Shown piece by piece: positions 28,448 through 36,499 of a stretch of 64,000 bases of DNA (position 1 is the first letter of the stretch; each line of letters opens with the position of its first letter). Both the position numbers and the translations under genes were made by a program. The notes under the pieces are model-generated. The model saw only the letters and a list, made by a program, of their open reading frames with translations, was not told where the DNA came from and did not search any database. Origin of the DNA: Bacteroidota bacterium (lineage in GTDB: Bacteria > Bacteroidota > Ignavibacteria > Palsa-1295); NCBI GenBank assembly GCA_030706745.1, contig JAUZNX010000006.1, positions 1 to 64,000 of the forward strand, written 5' to 3'.

Positions 28448-28792
28448 TTATCTTACAATTGTCGTGCGGCTCTCGGTTCGCTTGTTGGATGCTGCGCGCG
28501 CGAGGACGATAACCAGCACCAAAAATGCGATTGCTGCAATCGCGATGAGCAACCAGGTATTGCTATCCTGAGGTACCTCTGTGGTGGTCGTGGTTGTGCG
28601 TGAGCTGGAATGCTCGACGGCCCCACCGGAGGAACTGCTCGGCGCGGTGGATGGTGTGCTGGAAGAAGGCGAGCTGCTCGGCGCCGGCGCCGTTTGGTCA
28701 CCTTGAGCGGCTACTCGGATTGAGCCGGCCGATAGAACGAGCATCATCGTCAGCAGGCTGAAGGCATAACGGATGTAATTCGATGTCTGCAT
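28448..28792 (-). CDS. small secreted or membrane protein with a Ser/Pro/Thr linker
   Basis: The 114-residue product has a signal peptide (MQTSNYIRYAFSLLTMMLVLSAGSIRVAA). A low-complexity stretch rich in Ser, Pro and Thr (about 33-75, ending in a TTTTTT run) leads to one C-terminal membrane helix (LLIAIAAIAFLVLVIVLA) with a short basic tail. No family is recognised. It lies between DUF2007 and the cytochrome b gene, about 70 bp beyond the latter's stop and on the same strand. The start is the ATG that opens the signal peptide, not an ATG 14 codons earlier. Confidence 0.7.
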   Translation of the reverse strand: MQTSNYIRYAFSLLTMMLVLSAGSIRVAAQGDQTAPAPSSSPSSSTPSTAPSSSSGGAVEHSSSRTTTTTTEVPQDSNTWLLIAIAAIAFLVLVIVLARAASNKRTESRTTIVR

Positions 28793-28864
28793 AAATAGTA
28801 TCCAATAATAATGATTTAAGTAAGCCAGCCTCAAATCCTCAGCAGATACATCTGAGACGTACCG

Positions 28865-29929
28865 CTATGGACTTGCAACTGTCTGTTCAGGTTTAGCTAT
28901 CTCAGCCTCAACCGAAATGTATGCCAACGTTGTCAATGTAATCATTCCAAGAATGGCCGTAATCCCAAGCCAGGTGAAGATAGAAGCCCTTCCATGCCTG
29001 CCATTCTTTCGGTCGAGCCAAGGGACCAGCGTCCAAAAGATGAGTACCAGTGTGTATAACAGGACTGCAAGCCATTCTGGGACATACTTGAGGCTTTGGA
29101 AAAGAAACATGAAATACCACTCCGGATGGACACCTGCGGGGGGTTCCGTCGGCTTGGTGAGATCATAGGCGGGCCCAAGATTCCAGGGATAGAGCACCGC
29201 GAGGCAGAGTAAAATGGCCAAACCGATGAGCCATAAAATCGACTCACCAAGAACATACTGCGGGATAAAGCGAGTCTTCGCCTTCGCCTCGATTCCCGGC
29301 GGTAATGAGCTGCCGAATAACGCGGTCATGGTGACGTGCGCACCCACAAGGATTACCGCAATCAACGGCAACACGGCGACATGCAGACCGAAGAGTCTCG
29401 TGAGCGTCGCGCCCGTGACGTTCTTCGATCCCCGGAGCAGACCTGAGATGGCATCACCAAAAATCGGAACAGTTTTTGGGATCTCCGTGCCGATTCGTGT
29501 CGCGAAGTAGGCCGTCGAGTCCCACGGTAGCAAATATCCGGTAAATCCAAAACCCAGCATTAGCAGGAGAAGCAGGATTCCAGTCAGCCACAGAATCTGA
29601 CGCGGCGATCGATAGCTTCGCATAAAAAACGTCGAGAACATATGCAAAAACACCACGGAGATCAACGCATTTGCGCTCCACGAATGGAGCGATCGCAGGA
29701 CAGATCCAAATGGGACCTTCGTAATTAGCAGTTCAAGCGATTGGTGTGCAGCCTCCGGTGTTGGCTGGTAGTAGAACAGCAAGAGCATACCAGTCGCGAT
29801 CTGGATGCAAAACAAGAAGAACGCGAGCCCTCCCATGTAGTACCACATCGAGCTCTTATGACGCGGGACATGCTTCGCTTTCAGCGCCTCGTAAGGCTCA
29901 CGAAGATGGAGATGATCGATTAGCGTCAT
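28865..29929 (-). CDS. cytochrome b of a Rieske/cytochrome b complex
   Basis: The 354-residue protein has both halves of cytochrome b in one chain. The haem-ligand histidines are in LRSLHSWSANALISVVFLHM and LFGLHVAVLPLIAVILVGAHV, and the Qo-site motif PEWY is in HPEWYFMFLFQSLKYVPEW. It oxidises quinol together with the Rieske protein, whose stop overlaps its start (ATGA). No cytochrome c1 or f gene follows, so the electron acceptor is unclear. Its coexistence with alternative complex III gives this organism two routes from quinol to cytochrome c. Confidence 0.95.
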   Translation of the reverse strand: MTLIDHLHLREPYEALKAKHVPRHKSSMWYYMGGLAFFLFCIQIATGMLLLFYYQPTPEAAHQSLELLITKVPFGSVLRSLHSWSANALISVVFLHMFSTFFMRSYRSPRQILWLTGILLLLLMLGFGFTGYLLPWDSTAYFATRIGTEIPKTVPIFGDAISGLLRGSKNVTGATLTRLFGLHVAVLPLIAVILVGAHVTMTALFGSSLPPGIEAKAKTRFIPQYVLGESILWLIGLAILLCLAVLYPWNLGPAYDLTKPTEPPAGVHPEWYFMFLFQSLKYVPEWLAVLLYTLVLIFWTLVPWLDRKNGRHGRASIFTWLGITAILGMITLTTLAYISVEAEIAKPEQTVASP

Positions 29930-30384
29930 GCGGCTGGGTTCTTCGGTGCAAGAGAGACTTCGAGATCGTCCGCCTGTTGGTTCACAACAAGTTCAGTTAG
30001 TGGTGATTTTGGCCGCGTGCCGGGGACGTTCACGCCGTTGACATCATATTTCCCGCCATGACACTTGCAATAGAATCCGGGCATTTGTGGCCGATATGAA
30101 ACGATGCATGCAAGGTGGGTACAGGTCGCTGTAAATGCACGAATGGAGTTGTCCGCCTCACGCACAACGATCACAGGTTCGCCCTCGATCTCGACAAGTT
30201 TTGACGGTGAGTCTGGCGTTAATTCCGCCGCAGAGAGCTTCGCGGTTTTGTTACCGGCGAACGCACCCTGAAACGCAAGAAATTTTCCGACCGCGAACGC
30301 GAACGGCGCGGCGAATGCCGTCAACCCGACGGCCACAAGCCAGCGAAGAATGTTGCGTCGTTTGGTGGGAAGGTGTTCGAACAT
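29926..30384 (-). CDS. Rieske 2Fe-2S protein
   Basis: The 152-residue protein has a basic N-terminus and one signal-anchor helix (about 12-35, after TKRRN). The Rieske cluster boxes are CTHLAC (C88, H90, C93) and YCKCHGG (C106, C108, H109). The loop between the boxes is short, as in bacterial arsenite-oxidase or b6f-like Rieske proteins. It is the upstream partner of cytochrome b. The ATG at 30384 is taken; a TTG one codon earlier is in frame. Confidence 0.95.
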   Translation of the reverse strand: MFEHLPTKRRNILRWLVAVGLTAFAAPFAFAVGKFLAFQGAFAGNKTAKLSAAELTPDSPSKLVEIEGEPVIVVREADNSIRAFTATCTHLACIVSYRPQMPGFYCKCHGGKYDVNGVNVPGTRPKSPLTELVVNQQADDLEVSLAPKNPAA

Positions 30385-30478
30385 CAAGAGCGACTACACT
30401 ATTGTTAAACGGAAACATTCGATGGGGATGCCGGTGATAACGCGATCAGGATCATCGGCAGTCTCAAAGCTATAAGGA

Positions 30479-31996
30479 TTACCCGTTCAAATCCACCCAG
30501 ACAGTCTTCGTCTCGGTATAGAGATCGATCGCGGCGCGGCCAAGCTCGCGACCAAACCCGCTGGACTTATATCCACCAAACGGTGCGGCATTCTCCGTAG
30601 TCGAGATTGTATTGATCCAAATGGTACCCGCCTTTACGCTACGCGCAACGCGGTGTGCCTTCTTGATGTCCCGCGTCCAAATCGCAGCAGCGAGGCCGAA
30701 TTCGGAGTTGTTCGCCTCTCGCACGCCCTCCTCCAAATTCGCAAACTTGATGACGCTCGCGACGGGCCCGAAAATTTCCTCCTGCGCAACCCGCATGGAA
30801 TTCGTCACGCCTTCGAGCACAGTCGGCTGCATGAAGTAACCTCGTGAACCGATGCGCTCTCCGCCAATGGCGACGGATGCACCCTCTCCCCTTCCGACCG
30901 CAACATAGCTCATTACGCGGTCCAAATGCTCGGACGAAATGAGCGAGCCAAGCCGTGTCTTGGGATGCAGTGGATCGCCAGCAACCATTTTGCCAGCGCG
31001 CCCACGCAGCACTGCCATAAACTCATCATAGCCTTTCTCCTCCACAAAGATTCGGGATCCGGCGGTACACATCTCGCCCTGATTGAAAAAGATACCACCC
31101 AGCGCGAACTTCGCAGCTGTTTCAAGATCGGCATCGGCGAACACAAGGTTCGGCGATTTACCACCGAGTTCGAGGGAGACACGCTTGAGAGTCTTCGCGG
31201 CAGCGCGCATGATTTCCTTGCCAACTTCAACCGAACCGGTAAACGCGATCTTGTCGATGCCAGGATGTTCGACCATCGCAGCGCCCGTCGTGGGCCCAAA
31301 GCCGGTCACGACATTGAAGACTCCCGGAGGTAGCCCGGCTTCGAGTGTGAGTTCAGCAAAACGCAAAGCCGTGAGCGGAGTTTGCTCGGCAGGTTTGAGT
31401 ACGATGGTATTCGCACAGGCGAGCGCTGGCGCGACTTTCCACGCCAGCATCTGCAGCGGGAAATTCCAAGGGATAATCTGTCCGCAGACACCGACCGGCT
31501 CCCGGAGCGTGTATATAAGCGCTTCGCCACCCGCCGTATTTGGGATTGTCTCACCGGTAATCTTCGTCGGCCAGCCTGCATAATACTCGAAGCACTCAGC
31601 CGCGAGTGGAATGTCGAATCGCGAAGACTCGAAGATTGGTTTGCCTGTGTCGAGCGTCTCGAGTTCGGAAAGCTCTTCGGCATTTGCACGAATTAATTCG
31701 GCAAGCTTCCAAAGCACTCGAGCGCGATCGCGTGGCGTCATTTTCCGCCACGGACTCGACTCCTCAAACGCCTTGCGCGCTGCGTGGGCGGCGAGATCGA
31801 CATCCTCCGCTCCGGCTTCGGCGACCAGTGCCAGCACCTCTCCCGTTGCAGGATTTCGTGTTTCGAAAGTCTTGCCCGACCGTGCCTCGACAAATTCGCC
31901 ATCGATAAAGAGCTTGCCGGGCTTCGGGTTTGCCTTGAGTGGCTTGATCTCAGCGAGAATATCGGGGGATGCGGGTGCCGTGAGCGTCTCTGCCAT
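30479..31996 (-). CDS. NAD(P)-dependent aldehyde dehydrogenase
   Basis: The 505-residue enzyme belongs to the ALDH1/betaine-aldehyde class. PWNFPLQMLAWKVAPALA and the FTGSVEVGKEI loop bind the cofactor. The general base glutamate lies in SLELGGKSPN, and the nucleophile cysteine in FFNQGEMCTAGSR. PFGGYKSSGFGRELG closes the domain. It would oxidise an aldehyde to the acid in the cytoplasm; the natural substrate cannot be read from the sequence. Its ATG overlaps the stop of the upstream TPR gene (TAATG), so the two are co-transcribed. Confidence 0.95.
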   Translation of the reverse strand: MAETLTAPASPDILAEIKPLKANPKPGKLFIDGEFVEARSGKTFETRNPATGEVLALVAEAGAEDVDLAAHAARKAFEESSPWRKMTPRDRARVLWKLAELIRANAEELSELETLDTGKPIFESSRFDIPLAAECFEYYAGWPTKITGETIPNTAGGEALIYTLREPVGVCGQIIPWNFPLQMLAWKVAPALACANTIVLKPAEQTPLTALRFAELTLEAGLPPGVFNVVTGFGPTTGAAMVEHPGIDKIAFTGSVEVGKEIMRAAAKTLKRVSLELGGKSPNLVFADADLETAAKFALGGIFFNQGEMCTAGSRIFVEEKGYDEFMAVLRGRAGKMVAGDPLHPKTRLGSLISSEHLDRVMSYVAVGRGEGASVAIGGERIGSRGYFMQPTVLEGVTNSMRVAQEEIFGPVASVIKFANLEEGVREANNSEFGLAAAIWTRDIKKAHRVARSVKAGTIWINTISTTENAAPFGGYKSSGFGRELGRAAIDLYTETKTVWVDLNG

Positions 31997-33192
31997 TAGT
32001 GTGTAGTGTGTGTCGTGTCTTCATCCAGTTCAGCGTGCGCTTTTTCTTTCAAATCGCGATAATGCTGAAGCTGCGTTTCAAAATAATTCTTGTCTGCCTT
32101 CTCGGCAAATTTCAGCGCCTGCTCTTCGTCGCGAATCGCGTCATCGAATTTCTCAAGATTCCCTTCGACAAGTGCGCGCGTATCGAGAAAGTTTGATTCG
32201 TCCGGCCTAGCCGCGAGTGCCTCATTGATAAGTCCGAGAGCGCGTGCCGACTGCGATGATGTGCTTGCGAGATACCAGGCCTCCTCGTTTATCAGGTCCG
32301 GATCCCGTGTCCCCATTAATGCCATGATTTGATCATACGTCACCGCGACGCTATCGAACTTCTTTCGCTGTTTGTAATAAGCAAGTACCTCATGCAGCAA
32401 CTCGTAGTGAAGCACGCTATCGGGGCCACGCTTGGCAAGTGTCGCCATGAGCGCCTGGACCGGCTCGACGGCGCCTTCCACGTGAAGCCGAAGGTCAGCC
32501 TCACGAATCCATGCCTTGCGAGCGTCGACGGGATGCGCAGCATTCAATCGAATCATATCGAGGTGCCGAACGACGCTATCATACTTCGAACGCTCTTCAA
32601 ACAGGTCAATCAGCTTCCAGTGCAGCGCAAGATTTCCGGGATTGCTCCAATACTTCGCCACAATAGATTGCACCGTATTGCGGCCATGAAGAATATCATC
32701 GAGCTTCTGCTCGAGCTCTCGCGCGCTCAGTTTATCGGGAAAAACAATTCGATCGATTTCCTGCTTATCGGTGCCGATCACAATGATGCATGGCCGTTTT
32801 GCGATCTTGTAATCCTTTTCGAGTCCGCTCAATCTCCAGCCAAGATTCCGCAGACTATCCAAACCGACGGTCGGTGGTGGATCGACGGCAAAATCATTCA
32901 TCGCCGGTTCAAAGTGGTTGCGAAGATATATTTGCAGCCGCCTGTCGTGAATTATGGTATTTGCAAGCCGGATACTGGCCGAGTCGATGAGATCAAGATC
33001 GAAGGCAGCGGTTGGCTTGCCTGACTTGGCCGACCTCAGGACGGCATCGTCCCACATCGTTTGAAACGGAAACTGATAATGAATCCTGGGCGTCGTGCTT
33101 GCACCAATATCGGCCGTCGACTGGGCATGGATCTGACCCACCCAGAAAAGCGCGATAAACAGCATGATTGCGGAATTGGCAGAGATTCTCAC
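31996..33192 (-). CDS. periplasmic protein with thioredoxin-like and TPR-like regions
   Basis: The 398-residue product has a signal peptide (about 1-23). Residues about 40-175 follow a thioredoxin-like pattern (MWDDAVLRSAKSGKPTAAFDL...RPCIIVIGTDKQEIDRIVF) but lack a CxxC. The C-terminal half is alpha-helical with TPR-like pairs (ALHWKLIDLFEERSKYDSVVRHLDMI; EEAWYLASTSSQSARALGLINEAL). Proteins of this plan are common in Bacteroidota and usually uncharacterised. The start is a GTG at 33192. It is translationally coupled to the aldehyde dehydrogenase. Confidence 0.75.
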   Translation of the reverse strand: MRISANSAIMLFIALFWVGQIHAQSTADIGASTTPRIHYQFPFQTMWDDAVLRSAKSGKPTAAFDLDLIDSASIRLANTIIHDRRLQIYLRNHFEPAMNDFAVDPPPTVGLDSLRNLGWRLSGLEKDYKIAKRPCIIVIGTDKQEIDRIVFPDKLSARELEQKLDDILHGRNTVQSIVAKYWSNPGNLALHWKLIDLFEERSKYDSVVRHLDMIRLNAAHPVDARKAWIREADLRLHVEGAVEPVQALMATLAKRGPDSVLHYELLHEVLAYYKQRKKFDSVAVTYDQIMALMGTRDPDLINEEAWYLASTSSQSARALGLINEALAARPDESNFLDTRALVEGNLEKFDDAIRDEEQALKFAEKADKNYFETQLQHYRDLKEKAHAELDEDTTHTTH

Positions 33193-33404
33193 GAAACGAT
33201 GGCCCCTTTGTACCAGAAGTAGTATTATTCCTCGTCAAACTTCCCAAACACTTGAGTGTGGCATCCGTTTCGGATAGCCTGCATTCTCATAATCGGCGAA
33301 CCGTTTGGATCGTAACGAGCGGCTGCGGGTAACGACTTTTGTCTGGTGAGTGTTTCCACGCCCGATTATTACTCTTTACTCATCACTCTTTACCCCTTAC
33401 TCTA

Positions 33405-34601
33405 TTGAGCGTATTAGTCGATAAGAACACACGCCTGTTGGTGCAAGGCATCACGGGCAGCGAAGGGTCCTTCCACACCCAGCAGATGGTCGAGTATGGC
33501 ACGAACGTCGTGGCCGGCGTCACGCCCGGCAAGGGCGGGACGGTCCATGAAGGCATTCCGGTCTTCAATACGGTAGCCGATGCCGTCCGCGCGACCAAGG
33601 CAAACGCCGCGTGCATTTTCGTGCCGCCGCCGTTTGCAGCCGATGCGATTTTGGAAGATGTTGCCGCCGGGCTGCCGCTCGTCGTCTGCATTACCGAAGG
33701 CATTCCGGTCCGCGATATGATCCCGGTCTATCATGCTGTCCGCGCTTCGAAAACGGTTCTCGTTGGACCGAACTGCCCCGGGGTAATCTCACCCGGAAAA
33801 GCAAAAATCGGCATTATGCCGGGATTTATCCATAAAGAGGGCCGAGTCGGTATCATTTCGCGCTCCGGCACGCTGACCTACGAAGCTGTCAACCAGCTTA
33901 CGGAAGAAGGCCTCGGCCAATCGACCGCTATCGGCATCGGCGGCGATCCAATCGTTGGGACACGGTTTATCGATGCAATCAAGTTTTTCGCGAATGACCC
34001 GCAGACCGATGCGGTCGTCATGATCGGCGAAATCGGCGGTACCGCAGAAGAAGAAGCTGCGGCCTGGATCGGGAAGCATTTCAAAAAGCCGGTCGTCGGA
34101 TTCATCGCCGGTCGCACTGCCCCTCCGGGTCGCCGCATGGGCCATGCCGGAGCGATCATCTCCGGCGGTGCGGGCACCGCTGAAGAAAAGATGAAGGCGA
34201 TGACGGCCAATGGCATCACGGTCGTGGATACCCCGGCGGTCATCGGCGAGACCGTGACGAAAGTGCTTGCCAGTGCCAAGTGGAAGAAGAAACGGGCGGC
34301 CACGAAGGGACTCTCTCGCATTTGGAAGCCCGGTAAGGGCCAGACAATCATGATCGAAGAGCCAAGAGGAGTGATGAAGGTGGAGTTTAAGACGGCGAAG
34401 GCGAAAGCCGCCGCGAAAGCAAAGCCGAAGCCTGCTAAGAAGGTCGCCAAGTCTGCTGCAAAGCCTGCGAAACGTGCCGTCAAGCCCGTTGCGAAGGCCG
34501 TGAAGCGTACCGCCAAAGCGAAGGCAAAGCCGGTGAAGAAAGCGGCGCCGAAGCGCACAGCAAAACCGGCGCCAAAGCCAAAGAAGCGCGCTCGCCGCTA
34601 A
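33405..34601 (+). CDS. sucD: succinyl-CoA synthetase alpha subunit with a histone-H1-like C-terminal tail
   Basis: The 398-residue protein has a core (about 1-290) that is a standard Suc[20 protein letters not shown], the CoA site, [19 protein letters not shown] and [10 protein letters not shown] with the phosphohistidine. It makes succinyl-CoA, or ATP/GTP in the TCA cycle, with SucC, which is not in this window. After the usual end (about [10 protein letters not shown]) an extra 108 residues follow. The last 70 are almost only Lys, Ala, Pro, Arg and Val in AKPAKK-type repeats, like histone H1 or Hc1 tails. The frame is continuous with no stop between. The TTG at 33405 gives the normal family N-terminus; the upstream frame is a simple repeat. 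Confidence 0.95.
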   Translation: MSVLVDKNTRLLVQGITGSEGSFHTQQMVEYGTNVVAGVTPGKGGTVHEGIPVFNTVADAVRATKANAACIFVPPPFAADAILEDVAAGLPLVVCITEGIPVRDMIPVYHAVRASKTVLVGPNCPGVISPGKAKIGIMPGFIHKEGRVGIISRSGTLTYEAVNQLTEEGLGQSTAIGIGGDPIVGTRFIDAIKFFANDPQTDAVVMIGEIGGTAEEEAAAWIGKHFKKPVVGFIAGRTAPPGRRMGHAGAIISGGAGTAEEKMKAMTANGITVVDTPAVIGETVTKVLASAKWKKKRAATKGLSRIWKPGKGQTIMIEEPRGVMKVEFKTAKAKAAAKAKPKPAKKVAKSAAKPAKRAVKPVAKAVKRTAKAKAKPVKKAAPKRTAKPAPKPKKRARR

Positions 34602-34632
34602 TTGTGGCAGAGAATTGGAAAGCTGAAGGACC

Positions 34633-35238
34633 ATGCATATACGCTCCAACCGTTACAGAACCGTTGCATGCGTCCTATCCGTCTTATCGGTCCTATCGGT
34701 CCGATCAGAAGCCCAGGAAGCTCCCAAGTACTTTGACAAAGCCTACCGCGATTCCATCGCAAGTTACCGCGGCCACCTCGAAACCTACCATCAGGAGTTC
34801 TACAGCTACGACTATGGGATGAGCCTTGCAATGCTGCCAGTTGCCGGCGAGTGGTACGTCGGCAAGATGGGCACCGGCATTCGATACTCGATCGCGAGAG
34901 CGGCAACCGTCGCGCTAGCGACGGTCGGGACGGTTCGCCTGCTCAAAGGAAGCCCGCATCTGGATCTCAATATTGGGATGCTTGCCGGGGGCATCATCGG
35001 GTACTTCGCACTCAAATGGTCGGAGATCTCGAACGTGATGCACAGCGTCTCGGAGAAGAACGAAGCGCTGGTCGAGCAATACCAGATTGCCGAACCGGAC
35101 ATTGTCCCAGGCTCGATCCGTTACCCAACCAGGTCGTGGCCCGAGTGGATCACCAAAGCCCCGGAACCTCGTCACCCGGAACGGGCACGAGAAGCGGTGG
35201 ATAAACCGTTACCGGCGGCTTCCAAATTGGAACAATAG
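34633..35238 (+). CDS. secreted protein of unknown function
   Basis: The 201-residue product has a signal peptide whose hydrophobic core is VLSVLSVLSV, encoded by four 9-bp repeats (34672-34707). A Tyr-rich segment and two hydrophobic stretches (about 93-107, 114-127) follow, with a Pro-rich C-terminus. It may be a membrane-associated or lipid-exposed periplasmic protein. No family is recognised. It starts 31 bp after sucD in the same direction and is followed by a palindromic repeat pair. Confidence 0.7.
   Translation: MHIRSNRYRTVACVLSVLSVLSVRSEAQEAPKYFDKAYRDSIASYRGHLETYHQEFYSYDYGMSLAMLPVAGEWYVGKMGTGIRYSIARAATVALATVGTVRLLKGSPHLDLNIGMLAGGIIGYFALKWSEISNVMHSVSEKNEALVEQYQIAEPDIVPGSIRYPTRSWPEWITKAPEPRHPERAREAVDKPLPAASKLEQ
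34672..34707 (+). repeat. 9-bp tandem repeat coding for the signal-peptide core
   Basis: Four units of the form GTCCTATCG (with 1-3 changes) encode Val-Leu-Ser repeats. A similar nonamer makes up the signal peptide of the unrelated gene ending at 36499. Confidence 0.7.
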
Positions 35239-35253
35239 AACTGGCGGCTATAG

Positions 35254-35302
35254 GGGCTAATGGCATTAGCCCTACCGCGTTACGGGCTAATGCCATTAGC
35301 CC
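35254..35302. repeat. pair of GGGCTAATG/CATTAGCCC palindromes (REP-like family 2)
   Basis: Two 19-bp palindromes, GGGCTAATGGCATTAGCCC (35254-35272) and the same with a C centre (35284-35302), 30 bp apart. A second pair is at 36441-36499. They lie between a secreted-protein gene and ndk. Confidence 0.85.
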
Positions 35303-35334
35303 TTACCCAAACAATCAATTTATTCTATACATCT

Positions 35335-35763
35335 GTGGCCATCGAACGCACCCTCTGCATCATCAAGCCCGACGCCGTAGCTGCGGGCAATACCGGTAAC
35401 ATCATCGCCCACATCCAGAAGGAAGGCTTTCGCATCCTCGGGATGAAGATGGTCGCACTCTCGCACAAAGCCGCTGCGAAGTTTTACGAAGTCCACAAGG
35501 GACGTCCGTTCTACGATGGTCTCGTCGATTTCATGTCGAGCGCGCCGTGCGTGCCGATCGCACTCGAAAGAGACAATGCTATCTCCGAGTGGCGCCGCGT
35601 GATTGGCGCGACCGACCCTGCTGAAGCTGCTGCGGGGACCATCCGTAAGCTCTACGCGAAGAACAAAGGTGAGAACGCCGTGCATGGCTCGGATTCCGTC
35701 GAGAATGGTCTTCGCGAGATCGCGTTCTTCTTCACCGAGCGCGAACTGGCGGATTTGGCTTAA
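35335..35763 (+). CDS. ndk: nucleoside-diphosphate kinase
   Basis: The 142-residue enzyme transfers the gamma-phosphate between nucleoside tri- and diphosphates through a phosphohistidine. ERTLCIIKPDAVAAGNTG opens the family, and the active-site stretch NAVHGSDSVENGLREI holds the catalytic His. The GTG at 35335 gives the right length. A longer frame from 35260 runs through the palindromic repeats and is rejected. It is a lone gene. Confidence 0.97.
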   Translation: MAIERTLCIIKPDAVAAGNTGNIIAHIQKEGFRILGMKMVALSHKAAAKFYEVHKGRPFYDGLVDFMSSAPCVPIALERDNAISEWRRVIGATDPAEAAAGTIRKLYAKNKGENAVHGSDSVENGLREIAFFFTERELADLA

Positions 35764-35775
35764 GCGAACTCGCTC

Positions 35776-35903
35776 TGTCATCCTGAGAGGAAGCGAAGCG
35801 GAGTCGAAGGGTCGCTCGACTTCATGCTAGAGATTCTTCGACTTCGCAAATTGCATCGTGGGCGATGCCAGCTTCGCGACGAGTTGCTTCGCTCACAATG
35901 ACA
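35776..35903. repeat. intergenic repeat with TGTCATCCTGAG / ATGACA ends
   Basis: The 128-bp segment starts TGTCATCCTGAG, contains GAAGCGGAGTCGAAGGGTC and GAGATTCTTCGACTTCGC, and ends CACAATGACA, so it can fold on itself. Sequences of this kind occur between genes in many bacterial genomes. A fragment (CTCATCCTGAGCGCAGCAA) is also seen at about 14893-14911. Confidence 0.6.
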
Positions 35904-35927
35904 TCCCTTGAGCCGCATGGCTCCCTT

Positions 35928-36311
35928 CTACCGCGTCTTCTTCAATGTCCCCATGCCTGAGGTATTCGTCGTTTCCCACTGTCCGCTCTCGGTATTGAAC
36001 CGGAAAGACTCAGGATGCTGCTGTACGAGCGCCCACGGGAAATCGCCATGCTTATAGAGGGTGTCGGCGTTCGTCCAGCGTTCATCGCCATTGAAGAATG
36101 GATGAGCCAAATTGTACGGGTCGCCCGGCACGGAAGCAGTCACGCCGCTTACTTCAGCGCCGGCTGAGGAAGTCTGCGGCTCCGTCGTCGTCGTGGTTTT
36201 CAGCATCGTTTTGATCTTGTGATGCTTTTTGATGGCCGAAGGATAACTCTGAGCGTATGTATTCATCGCGAAGAAAGACAAAAGAAGCGCGCTTGCAATA
36301 AGAAGTTTCAT
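35928..36311 (-). CDS. small secreted protein of unknown function
   Basis: The 127-residue product has a clear signal peptide (MKLLIASALLLSFFAMNTYA), a short Lys/His-rich segment and a TTTTTE run. The C-terminal part has aromatic residues spaced as in small binding domains (NLAHPFFNGDERWTNADTLYKHGDFPWALVQQHPESFRFN). No family is recognised. It is flanked by the two repeat clusters and not linked to another gene. Confidence 0.65.
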   Translation of the reverse strand: MKLLIASALLLSFFAMNTYAQSYPSAIKKHHKIKTMLKTTTTTEPQTSSAGAEVSGVTASVPGDPYNLAHPFFNGDERWTNADTLYKHGDFPWALVQQHPESFRFNTESGQWETTNTSGMGTLKKTR

Positions 36312-36440
36312 AATCGTAAAATTTAGTGAACTCCTGAGATGCCATGCAAGCGGCGCACCAATTTATAGTGCTGAGTGCTAAGTCCTAAGTGCAGAACTCA
36401 TCCGTTACTTCGCGCGAATTCTTGGGAATAAAGGACGTTG

Positions 36441-36499
36441 GGGCTAATGGCATTAGCCCGAGATTGTAAAACGAATCGTGGGTTAATGCCATTGATCCC
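36441..36499. repeat. second GGGCTAATG/CATTAGCCC palindrome pair
   Basis: One perfect copy (36441-36459) and one degenerate copy starting GGGTTAATGCCATTGATCCC (36480-36499), which reaches the stop codon of the next gene. The head-to-head arrangement is the same as at 35254-35302. Confidence 0.8.

Noticed and set aside
33789-34649. 286-residue minus-strand frame across sucD
   Set aside because: Antisense of the conserved sucD core and its Lys-rich tail; Leu/Arg/Cys-rich product caused by the tail.
35260-35334. Longer ndk start
   Set aside because: The added residues are encoded by the palindromic repeats; the GTG at 35335 gives the family length.
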